From Elysia marginata (lineage: Eukaryota > Mollusca > Gastropoda > Plakobranchidae): a stretch of 28,615 nt of DNA. The notes under the pieces are model-generated. The model was not told the DNA's origin. It was given only the letters and a program-made list of their open reading frames with translations, and searched no databases. Both the position numbers and the translations under genes were made by a program. The stretch lies in the NCBI GenBank assembly GCA_019649035.1, contig BMAT01005532.1:386740-415354 (forward strand), written 5' to 3'. The first letter of the stretch is position 1. Every line of letters begins with the position of its first letter. Shown here in pieces: positions 17,518 to 27,190 of the stretch.

Positions 17518-20500
17518 CATGAAATAAATGTTTTATGTATAAGTTACCAACTTATCACTCTTTTGAGCAAGTAATAATTAATCACAGCACCCTTTTAAGT
17601 ATCTAATTTAAGAAAATGTAGGGTTTAATTTAATGAAATGTTAGACAGAAAAAATGCAGATATGTACATGTTTTTAGTGGGTTTTTTTAGCTGTTTAGTT
17701 TCTTAAATATTTTGATGGTGGAGGGCTATATGCAAAGAAGATTTCTTTTATTTGCACAAGTATGAAATACTGGTGAGATAGATAAAGTTTGGAATTTGAA
17801 TGAGTTTTTCGTGACCAATCCCAATAAATTATATTTTGGAAATAACTTTAAAAAAAATTTTCAAAAGCATATGTGAGACTCTTCCAAATTTTCTTTGTTT
17901 TTTTTTAGTAATCAATAAAGTAAAATAAAATTTTTTACTGTTTTGAGCATAAAAAATACACTTTTCTAATACCGAAATCTTTTAGTTTTAAAATCTAAAC
18001 TTTCAGGATTTGTCTCATTTGCATTGGCTACAAGTGCTCAACAATCTGAATCCTTTTGTAAACTTTGCGGTGCCTCACATTAACTGAGGAAAGTCCAAAT
18101 ATATACATGTATTAAGGAATTTTATTTTTCAAACTACAGTGTACAAAATATGTGGGGCAACCAGCTTTAATCAGGCACAAGTCAGTTACTGTATTAACAT
18201 TTACTGAAAGTGTATTTTATGTTTGTTAAGAGACGATACATACTTTTTTATATGATTAGATTAATTCATTTTTAAGTATTAAAAAAATGGTTTTCCGTTT
18301 ACCAGATTTATTGTATTTAAAGAGCTCTAACTCAAAACTAACCAGAGTGACTTGTGTCAGGTTTACCTCGGTTGCCTCCCATGTACATTTAGTTGTAAAT
18401 CTGTTTTTGATCTTACTTTGATGCCTCTGAGGGTAGGCCTATGTCTTGTTATTTGTATTATGTTCAAGTTGAGCTGTACGATTGCAATTATTTGTTCCCT
18501 AGCAGTACCACTGAAGAAGTTTCTATTGCCATATTTTCAAAGTTTAAAGTAAACCTCAACTGAAGAATACCTACAAGACATGTTACCTTTCGCTGATCAT
18601 GAATTGTAATTCCTATGCCCACCGCAACAGTAACTTTTGATTTGTATGATGTATATGGAAATTTAGTATTAATGCTTTTTTTCCATTTATGTTGAGGCTT
18701 AAATATAATTATGCAGGTGCTTATATGTTTATTTCCCAAATCTTGTTGTTTCTCTAATGTGGACTCATACAATATTTAATGATCAACGATTTCAGTCTTT
18801 CATAGAAGCTTATGCTAGCCCGCCTAAAGTTAACAAAAATTTTGAGCCATGTGTAATTATGCCTTACTGTCCCATGTACAGACTTTGACCTCTATTTGTA
18901 CTGTCAGTTGTTGTGCTTATGTGTATACTCTTTTCAAGCTTTAAAGAAAACAAATCGTTGAAAACTTGTTCTCACTGAATTAAAATTTTTAAATGCATAG
19001 TTTCACTGCACAATGAATTAGACAAGACAGATGAAAAAATGTTTCATAGTTATAAAAGGATAGGTGAGTTTTTTCTTGTTTAGGCTTTGATACTCACAGA
19101 ATAGGCTATTGTGTAGCTCACAAAGTAGACTAATGTATATAATCTCTTCATTTTAAGTATTGCAAGCAACAAGCTTGTTTTTTTTTTCCTTTGTACATAC
19201 AGATTTTTTTTTAAGCCACCAATTATTAGTGTGCTTATTATATTAATGCAGTTTTTCTTTCTTATTTTTAGATTAGTTTTACTAGTCTCGTTGGTTTTGA
19301 AAAAATAAAGAACTTGCAAAGGTTGTTTGAAAAAATTATGTTTGGGAATTATCAAGTTGTGAGAATGGAAATTGAAAAAAAAAAAGTGTTTTTTAATTAG
19401 TTTGTAACCTGGTGTTTGATTTTTTTTTGTTATTATTGAACGAAAGCAGCTCACCCTAATTTTTTTTGTGTTTTATTTTTCTTGTACTGAAAAATTCTAT
19501 TATTATTTACAAGTTTTTTTTCTAATCTTAATCCGAAGGTGCACATAGAAAATGGAATATTCTGAAGTAACAAAGTTAGCAACCATTTTTTCTGACTGAG
19601 AAAAAGATTTAGAATTCAAGTGTATCACATTTTCAATATGACGGCTATTTCTTTCAAATCATTTAAATATGGCTTTCTGTCCTCATTTCCATTTCCAAAT
19701 GAAACCAGTGAGCAAGATAATAGCATCATAAATTGCTACAAACATTTTGGAGAGTACTTGAGTTTTGAATAAATAGCACTTTAAATAACCAAGACATATA
19801 CTTTGTAAAGCTCATGTCATATTGGTTTCTGAAAGGGGAATTAACAAAACTGTGTTTCAGTTCGATGGTTCCTGGTGTGTAAAACAAATTAACATGAAAT
19901 GATATCAAATATCTAAATGAATTTTTAGCTGCTTGCGGTGCTTAACTCGATTTTAAGGCTAATACTAGTCTCTACATATTTCTTTAATCCCTGAAATGGC
20001 TTCAATTGATCTCATAAATGAAATTCACAGGACTTTGTTGAGAAACTTCCTAGAGCTGTATACAATTGTCCCTTCATTTTACATTGATTTTTATTAGGTA
20101 AAAGGGTTGACTTCAACATTTTTTTATAAGTGGAATTGAAAGCTGACTGTGTAATGAAGTGTATAACACAAAAACTTCACACAATGGAAAACCAGAATTA
20201 ACTTTTTTTTTTTTTGCTGTTACAAAGGTGCTTTATGAAAACAGTTCCACTATGATTATAAAGTATGTTTATCCTTCAAGCTTTTTTGTAGCCCAAATAA
20301 TGATATTTTATGAACAATTTTTTCATCTTTCATGCTTTGTTGTCATGTTAATTTTTATATAAAATGGACATAAGACTAAGCATATCAAGTAAAGAACATA
20401 ATCATTCACTTTGATACTCATAATGGTTGAATTGAATCATAAACATATCTTAATACATTAAATTAAAAGTAATTTGCCCTTTGAACCTAGAACAAAAATG

Positions 20501-21041
20501 CTATCTTTGTTTATGTATGTGACTGAGTAAAAAAATGTTAAATAGTCTGTGTGACAATAAACAGGTTTTTTTGAAAAGTATGATATCTTCATTTTGTTCA
20601 TGGCTTTTATTTACTCTCCATTTACTTTTGGGTTTTTTTTTCCTTTATTGCTCTTGAGGTAGCAGGCCTTGAGAGTTGAAATCCAAGTTGGGCTTGACAC
20701 AAAATCTTTAGGGAGGGCATCTATTCCCTAGTCTCTGTTTGGCATAAAATCATAATCTCATAAGGATGGTCTGCTAACAACGTTTTGACCATAGTCCAGT
20801 TCCACACAAAGATGCGTTTAATTATTGGTTTTTTCCCTTTATTTGCAGGACAACCCTCGTTCATGCAGTTAAAGCACTGTATTTCTTTTCAAAAATTATT
20901 TTGCTTGAATCTATCACTCTCTCTTTAGCTCAACATAATGAACACGATTGGTATGATAAATATAAAACCCAAATTATTATTGAAGATTTGTTACTAAATG
21001 TGTGTCCTTTTAAAAACAGCATTGAAATGGTCTCAGAGATG

Positions 21042-21104
21042 CACTTATTACATTTATTTTGAACATATAATAATGATCACTTAATACATTTATTTTTAAC
21101 ATAT
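21042..21104 (+). repeat. 36-bp-period tandem duplication
   Basis: A 27-base unit CACTTATTACATTTATTTTG.. at 21042-21068 recurs at 21078-21104 with two changes (CACTTAATACATTTATTTTT..), separated by AATAATGAT. Confidence 0.8.
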
Positions 21105-21240
21105 GAAGATTTTAAGGATCAAATCCAAATGAATATAAAGAGCTTTAGATTTTCAAATCAAGTTACAATTAGACAAAAACTGTATACATACATATATTTA
21201 TAGTAAGACAAGGAATTTTAACCTCTAAGTGACCGCAGCC

Positions 21241-21304
21241 GCAGCTCAATTCTCTACCCCAGAATTGGAGATGCAGCTTAATTCTCCCCTCTAGGACAGG
21301 AGCT
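21241..21304 (+). repeat. Two imperfect 32-bp tandem repeats
   Basis: GCAGCTCAATTCTC..GGAGAT (21241-21272) and GCAGCTTAATTCTC..GGAGCT (21273-21304) are adjacent, and a third start (GCAG) follows. The region is GC-richer than its surroundings. Confidence 0.65.
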
Positions 21305-21963
21305 GCAGAAAATATTTTTCTCAGGCCTTAGATGTTAGCTAACACTCCTTTCAAATTTTTTTTGTTCTCAAAAGCTTAAAATATTATGCAATGGCATGAG
21401 AAATGTACTATGATGAATAGTGCTTCCTCGCAATGACTTAAGTAGGAAAATTTTGTGAATGTTTGTGTTTTGGACTGTTTTCAGCTGTTCTTGTGTAAAC
21501 ATAAGCAATCATTTATTGTAAAACTGAGACCTCTGCATCCCCAAAATCAACAAATAAAAGGAGAAAAACATAAAGATAAAAAATCAATGTAAAAGTCATA
21601 AAGTGCTAAAATCCACTTGAGAATATGCCATAAAGTAATCCAAATAGATAAACACTCCAGTACTTGAGAGAATTGTGACACCACAACCACCTATATTTGC
21701 TAAATTTCTAGATCTAGGTGTAGGTCTAAATTGCATTTTATGGGCAATTTTTATTGAATTTTAGCACACAACCATCTTGCATGCTGAAAAAAAAATTTCA
21801 AAGTTCACAACAAGAGAAGTTCTTTGGCTTTTAATTAAATTTGGATTTGAAAAGCAAATGGACTATCCTAACATATATAATAGTTTCCCGTATAGGAAAT
21901 TGTGATGAATATATATGCCTTGGCCACTTAGAAGTTAATATTGGTACTATCCTCCTATCCTTG

Positions 21964-22113
21964 TCACCCGTTGGAGCACTCTGCCGAAGCCAGCACTTTT
22001 TCCCACTCTACTCTGTCTTCCATTAGAGATCGCAGTTCAAGTGAGTTTTCTATCCCTGTGTCCCTTAGTAAGTTGTCCATATAAGCAGTTTACTGTGGTC
22101 TTCTATTTCTTGT
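21964..22113 (-). pseudogene. Relic of a LINE (non-LTR retrotransposon) polyprotein C-terminus
   Basis: On the - strand, 49 codons read RNRRPQ-stop-TAYMDNLLRDTGIENSLELR.., then SLMEDRVEWEKVLASAECSN and a TGA at 21966-21964. The pattern (basic RRxxxP, then Y/W-M-D-x-L..G, then MEDRxEWE) is what follows the reverse transcriptase in many invertebrate LINEs, where the protein ends within about 50 residues of RGRPK. One internal TAA shows it is dead. No reverse transcriptase domain remains nearby. The family assignment comes from the pattern only. Confidence 0.5.
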
Positions 22114-23654
22114 TAATGCTAAATAAAAATCATGAACTCCAAACCTGCATTGGAAATCTACACATTTAATATGTGTACTTTAAAAACATAGAATCAAGAA
22201 TAAGTTAAAATTTGAATTTGGTAAGTTAGTAGTTTAAAAAAATTGGCAGAGTAAAGCTAAGACAAATTAGTAGCATCAAGTCAAGATTTCATAATTTTTA
22301 TCTCGATTTTTAGACCTGTATGCAGTATAACTGAAATCAAATTATACTCCTTTTGCCACAGACAAATAAAGAATATTGATAGTTAACCACATCCTATAAA
22401 TTGTAATTCTTCTTAAACAGCAGCAGTGACATAAAAGTGATTTCAAAATCTTCATTTTTCTCTCTATTTGGGCTCTGTAATTTATTACGAAAACTCCATT
22501 CACCCTCGACGCAAGACATCTATAATTCAAACATCTCCAATCTGCATGTCAGCTGAGGATAGTTTAGAAACATCTTTTTCTTGATCCACTCACTTAACCC
22601 ACCTAACCTGTATGAAGAACCCTAGAGGGTAAGTTTCACCTCCAAACTGAGTGTGGCTCACTGGCATGCCTACACTTTAGTGCTACGAGTACGATACTTA
22701 TTTAACTGTCAACAAAATCTTCTCTGAACCTTAGTCTGGAATAAACAACACTCAAAGGGGTTTCTTATTATTACATGTGCTTAGTTTCAGTTTACATACA
22801 TGTAAATAACTTTAGATGGGCAAGACAAAAAGATAAACTGAAGAAATTGTGTTAAGACATGAAATAGAAAAGAAAAATGAGGAAAAGTAACAATTACAAG
22901 AAAAAAAAAGAGAAACAAGTATTTTACAACAAAATGATGCTTTTTAATATTTTTTCACATTGCTATATTTGACATTCAAAATTTTAAGAGAGCTATAAAA
23001 TGTTTATTTTATCACCCTATTGCTAAACTAACATTCTACAGTAGTTATACTGCAAGTGCAACAGTTACTGCTTCTGCCATTTTCAGTTATAGGGGCTTAC
23101 AAAATAATTGGTACAAGTATCTTAAGTAAATTTTATTTCCTATTTAAAAAAAAAAAAGTCTAAAAAAGAAGACACTTCTCCAGATCTCCATTTGTACACT
23201 TATTTTTTACAGTTACAAAAAAAAATCGCATAAAACCTGCTCTTTCCTTACTATGATGCTCTTGCATATAAAGGATATAACAAAGTATACATCCTTCACC
23301 TAAATGTCACAAAATATCACACGGCTGTCTGAAGCCATCCTCATGATAGCAAGTCTAATAGCGCTGTAATTAATACTTAAAGCTTAACAGCCTTTTCTAG
23401 ATCCTTTTTCCTAAACTAAGTAGCAAAAATGTTCTTTTCGTTACAGATAACAGAGTTACATATATTTTATCTTAAGAAATTAGTGTATCGTATTACCTTA
23501 AGTAATTAAAGATATCCAAGCAACATCAAACTAGTTACATTACTTTAGAAGTTCTATTTTTTCCATTTGCAAAAGCCTCAGAATCTATTTTGCACATGAC
23601 AACATGATTTTAAAACAATTAAATTCACTGCCATCAGCTCTTTGCTTAAATTGC

Positions 23655-23665
23655 TTTATTTTATT
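23655..23665 (-). promoter_or_regulatory. Poly(A) signals for MRPL15
   Basis: Two overlapping TTTATT strings on the + strand (AATAAA on the - strand) lie 37-50 bases beyond the MRPL15 stop codon. They are the nearest canonical signals. Confidence 0.55.
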
Positions 23666-23701
23666 GTAGCCCATGAGCAGAAATCAACTGTCATCAAGTT
23701 A

Positions 23702-23974
23702 TCAGTAAGAAGTATTATAATATTTCAAATAGTCCTCATCTTTAGGTTTTAAAACACATTTGTCTTTCAAGTTGACGATCCACCCAGGCTCTAATCCATA
23801 AAATATTTGTAGAGGGTCTTTCCGCATCAAAAGCATTTCCTTCACAGGGTCACCTGTTAAGTCTGGAAGCTTGTACCCATACTTTTGGGCAAGCTTTTCT
23901 CTGGCCTCGAGGATTTGTTCTGGATCAGCCAGGTAGCCACGAAAGTTTGGGTCAGAATAGTATGCCAAAGCATC
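23702..23974 (-). CDS. MRPL15: MRPL15 terminal coding exon
   Basis: Ninety codons plus TGA (23704-23702), phase 0, acceptor ..TTTTTAACTATTGCAG. The product begins DALAYYSDPNFRGYLADPEQ, follows with REKLAQKYGYKLPDLT and RKDPLQIFYGLEPGWIVN, and ends YLKYYNTSY. The join LPPQ|DALAYY agrees with LPPEALVPYY in the human protein as I remember it. Usable poly(A) signals lie 37-50 bases past the stop. Confidence 0.95.
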   Translation of the reverse strand, partial: DALAYYSDPNFRGYLADPEQILEAREKLAQKYGYKLPDLTGDPVKEMLLMRKDPLQIFYGLEPGWIVNLKDKCVLKPKDEDYLKYYNTSY

Positions 23975-26900
23975 CTGCAATAGTTAAAAATTATACGTCT
24001 TCAGTTAGCAATTAAAAACGAGTGGTGCTTTTTTTTGTTTTGTTTTGCTTTGTTTTTTTTGTTGTTTTTTTTTTTGGGGGGTGTACCTTTTTTATGGGGA
24101 TATAGATCTAGGTAAGGTTTTTCTAGCCGCACTTATACAATTGTTTTTTTTTTGTCTGGTGCCTTCTTTTTTCCTCTTTGAAAACTAAATCTTTAAAATG
24201 ACACATGCATTTTCCCTTATGGAAATTGCCTTTTAAAAAAAACAACAATATTTAAACTGACCTATGATTTTATAAGAGAACAGCAATACTTACCTTTATA
24301 AAAAAAACACAGATCTAAGAGAATGACATCACCAAGTAAAATATATTGCTTTTACCACAGGGTCTGCTGTAATCTTTTCATTGTTGAGAAAATTGTAATT
24401 TTTTAAAAATTCACTTAAAAGAAAAAATTTGTTATTATGCTGAACTTCTTACTGGCATAAAAAATAGAATAATCTTCCTCAAACATACAAAAGCAGATGA
24501 CAAAAATGGTTGTAGTTTTGAAAGATTTTGGTTTGGGGTTTATTATATTTATTTGTGTGTGGGGGAAGGGGGAGAGAAGAGCACTAAACATTTTTTGTTA
24601 ACCCTGATTTTGATTTAAGTTTTTCACTTGAAAAGTGTTTTACATTTTGTTATTACAACCAAATCAATAATTTTATGTATGAAAGGAAAATTGTTTAGTT
24701 TCTAGTTATAATAATAATAATAAATGAATTTTATATAGCGCTTTACCACTGACTATGGCGATGCTCAGAGAACTTTAGTACAGTGAAACACTGATATAGA
24801 AAAAGCCATGAGCAAAAAAGTTGCTTCTTTATATCAGCAGTTCTTTATTGCAGTTGAGGCACACGAGCACACATTCAAAGCAAAACATAGAAATGCGTAT
24901 TTTATTTCCACCAGTTTGGCTTAGGAGTTTTCTTCATAAGTGTGTTCTACCTTACATGATCAGCTGTTCAGCTCTTACAAAAGTCATAATAATTATATAA
25001 TATACAGATTTAATTACTGGCAGTGCTTGGTACAGCAACATACCTGAGGAGGTAACTTGCACTTAGGTATGGGCTGCCCTTTCTTGAAGAATGCAAGTGG
25101 ATCATATAGAGCAGCCAAGCAAGGAGGGTCATAATATCTAGTTGTGATAGTCCCACCATTCTTCTCTATAGCAGCTATTACCAGTTCTGATGTCCACTGC
25201 ACTTCAAGGTTAATTTTTGCAGCAAACTGGTCACAGCCCTGCAAAAAGCAATATTTGAATCTTTTCAAACATCTTCAACATCCTCTAACTGTACAGTAAC
25301 AAGTCTTCAACAGTAACTTCTTTTTTTTATTGATAAAACACTAGGCCTGAACTGGATGTGCAAATTTTAACCTCTCTATATACAAGTACAGGTTTACAAA
25401 ACGTTAACTCATTGGGGGTGCACAATTTTGCCCCTTGCGACACCCTGAAACACACTATTTTTGGCACATTAAAAAAATAATTGTCATTTGAATGTGTTTG
25501 ATTCTATCCTTACAATCTTTTTATTAATGAAAGTTAACCTTAGTACTTTCTAAAGCTGAAAAACTTAAGTTCATACACTCATTAGCTTTTTCTATATAAT
25601 TTATCGAGCGAATCAAATTTTTTATTTTGTTTTGAAATGAGAACGTAGAGAATCAGACTTTGCAAAAAAAAAAAATCAATTTAATAAATAATATTACATC
25701 AATCTATGATCAAAGGGAACTAAACTCATGGTAAATGATATTTGGGAAGGCAAGAAAAAAGATCCCAACTGTTTTTCATAAGTGTGAAAATTTAAACACA
25801 CATTTTAGTAAATTTAAGTAAATGAACAGTCACAGTCCCATGCGCTACCATTTGGTGCCTAGCCGCATTGCATTTTACTATAAACCAAGATTTTCTCATG
25901 ACTCTTTTCTAGGCATAGTTTCCAGTTCATCTCACAATGCAACAATATAACTGTAATATGTTGATATTGATTTCAGCCCTATCTTACTTAGATCTACTCC
26001 TGTAAACTGTACATATCTATATCTGTTCACAACTCACATTCCATCCCTTTTTTCATCACCTGTTTACAGATGTAAGCATTCCTTGCCAAATGAAGTTGAT
26101 ATGAAGGAGAAGTAATAAGAGAGATGAAAAAAAAAGTTGAATAAGTACGTTGGACAACTATATGGTTACTTCCCCTGAGAGCTATCTAAATGACTTTTAC
26201 TGATTGTAGTCAAAGTGTGACTGAAGTGTAAGACTTTGAGAGAACTGAGCATAAAATGTTGGTGTAGGTCTGTCGCGAACAAGAGAGGAGAGATAGGCCT
26301 TGTGTAACAAACACAAGGCTTTACTTTGTGATGCATGGACTGGAGATGGCCAAAACCTTGGGCTTTTTAACAGGGGGGTGGGGGTGGGGGGAGAGTAATT
26401 TGCGAACATAGGCTCTGGTTCACATGAAAGGGGGCAGATTTGCACAACATGGGTAGGCTCGGTCCACTCGTCTGCTGGCTCATCCCTTACCAAGGGTTTA
26501 CTAATTACCTAGCTCAAGTGACTTCAATCCTTTGTCAGACCTATGACTATGACAAGAATATGTTGACTTGTGTAATGCGATAGATAGGGAACAAGGTTAC
26601 AGGGCAATGCAAAGATTCTGCGTAATGGAAAGTTTGTATTGCCTCTTAATCTCAATATACCAAGACGGTTTTGTTCATTATTTCATAAAGACTTATTAAA
26701 TACAAAGGGAAATGAGGCAAGGGTATAAGAATATACGGCATCAATTTGTCTGTTTCTTTTTAGCAGACAAACTATTAATACAAGGAGAATATTTTCAGAG
26801 GTTAAGATCTGTTTTTAGGGCAAAAATCACAAAGTGGACAGTAAATGTCTGTACATGCACTTCAAAGCGATCCTGTATATAGTTAAAGGTACAAAATAAA

Positions 26901-27190
26901 TACGCAAACATTACTGTGCGGTTGAAGCCTTGTGCTTTTCAGATCTGAGAAGTAATTTTATATGTTCTTTACTTCTCTTTCTATATATAACAAATTATAA
27001 TTATACATACTAACAAAAGCGTACCTCATCAGTAAGATTCACACCAAAATGGTTCTTGGACACGTCAAAGTTAAAGAGACCAGTGTTGCATATGGAGGTG
27101 ATGTCAATAGGTTTAGAAGTGTCCAACCTGTTCAAATCAACCAACCTCTGTAGCTCTAGTAAAGAAACTGGTGGATATTGGCGACGGACA
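23702..27190 (-). CDS. MRPL15: Mitochondrial ribosomal protein L15 (uL15m), gene model (last 3 exons, 5' partial)
   Basis: Three exons on the - strand (27190-27025, 25238-25044, 23974-23702) join in frame to give the C-terminal 210 residues, out of roughly 300 in vertebrate MRPL15. Hallmarks in order are RRQYPPVSLLELQ..DLNRLD, PIDIT, the FGVNLTDE-G junction, FAAKINLEVQ, SELVIAAIEKNGGTITTRYYD, KKGQPIPK, RGYLADPEQ, QKYGYKLPDLT, RKDPLQIFYGLEPGWIVN and a C-terminal KYYNTSY. All match the metazoan MRPL15 layout I know. The protein is a structural component of the mitochondrial large ribosomal subunit. The basic N-terminal rRNA-binding segment and the targeting peptide are not in the window. The gene converges with the EFCAB14-like gene about 6.6 kb away. 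Confidence 0.95.
24707..24778. repeat. (ATA)n tract joined to a TTTATATAGCGC-type interspersed repeat end
   Basis: An ATAATAATAATAATAA run is followed directly by TGAATTTTATATAGCGCTTT and then GATGCTCAGAGAACTTTA. A trinucleotide tail next to TTATATAGCGC is a common way for one end of a dispersed retroelement to look in marine invertebrates. Only about 70 bases remain. It abuts the pogo-like terminus at 24779. Confidence 0.4.
24781..24862 (+). mobile_element. Pogo/Tigger-like terminus fragment
   Basis: TA at 24779-24780 precedes CAGTGAAACACTGATATAGA. The start of that motif (ACTGATATAG) recurs inverted about 35 bases later as CTTTATATCAGC, then TTCTTTATTGCAGTTGAGG. This resembles the repeated subterminal motif of pogo/Tigger elements in its GATATA/TTATA form. 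The second end was not found, so it is treated as a fragment. Confidence 0.4.
25044..25238 (-). CDS. MRPL15: MRPL15 exon (uL15 core)
   Basis: Sixty-five codons, phase 0 at both ends, acceptor ..ATTGCTTTTTGCAG and donor GTATGT. The product holds GCDQFAAKINLEVQWTSELV and IAAIEKNGGTITTRYYDPP, then FFKKGQPIPKCKLPPQ. The A.LNIEVQ..SE.AI.AIEKNGG.VTT.FYD signature is the most conserved part of mitochondrial L15. Confidence 0.95.
25239..27024 (-). other. MRPL15 intron
   Basis: A 1786-base phase-0 intron, donor GTACGC at 27024 and acceptor ..TTTTTGCAG at 25239. Its only notable content is the G-run stretch at 26372-26392. Confidence 0.75.
26372..26392 (+). other. G-quadruplex candidate
   Basis: Runs of six, five and six G separated by single T bases, in an intron of MRPL15 (C-rich in the MRPL15 transcript). 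They can be split into four or more GGG tracts with short loops. Confidence 0.5.
27025..27190 (-). CDS. MRPL15: MRPL15 exon (uL15 core, start of visible part)
   Basis: 166 nt on the - strand. The acceptor ..TTTTTTTTCCTGCAG is at 27191 upward and the donor GTACGC is at 27024 downward. The first base completes a codon begun in the previous exon, followed by 55 full codons: RRQYPPVSLLELQRLVDLNR, then LDTSKPIDITSICNTGLFNF and HFGVNLTDE. (R)RQY.PLSL..LQ..IDL and QPIDLT are the corresponding conserved vertebrate strings. The exon ends in phase 0. Confidence 0.93.

Larger units (their letters stand above)
17527..23650. other. Intergenic region between convergent genes
   Basis: About 6 kb of AT-rich DNA. 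Apart from the LINE relic at 21964-22113 and two tandem duplications I see no gene, RNA or element. The short open frames here (at most 124 codons, all low in complexity and rich in Phe/Lys/Ile) have no family resemblance or splice context. Confidence 0.6.
23975..25043 (-). other. MRPL15 intron with two repeat fragments
   Basis: A 1069-base phase-0 intron with GTATGT donor (25043) and TTGCAG acceptor (23975). It carries T/G-rich runs near 24030-24080 and the repeat fragments at 24707-24862. Confidence 0.75.

Noticed and set aside
19080..19454. 124-codon - strand open frame in the intergenic region
   Set aside because: Phe/Lys/Asn/Ile-rich product from AT-rich DNA with no motif, splice context or neighbours.
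26197..26493. 98-codon - strand open frame in an MRPL15 intron
   Set aside because: Pro/Ser-rich and partly made from the complement of the G runs; the MRPL15 exons on both sides join perfectly without it.
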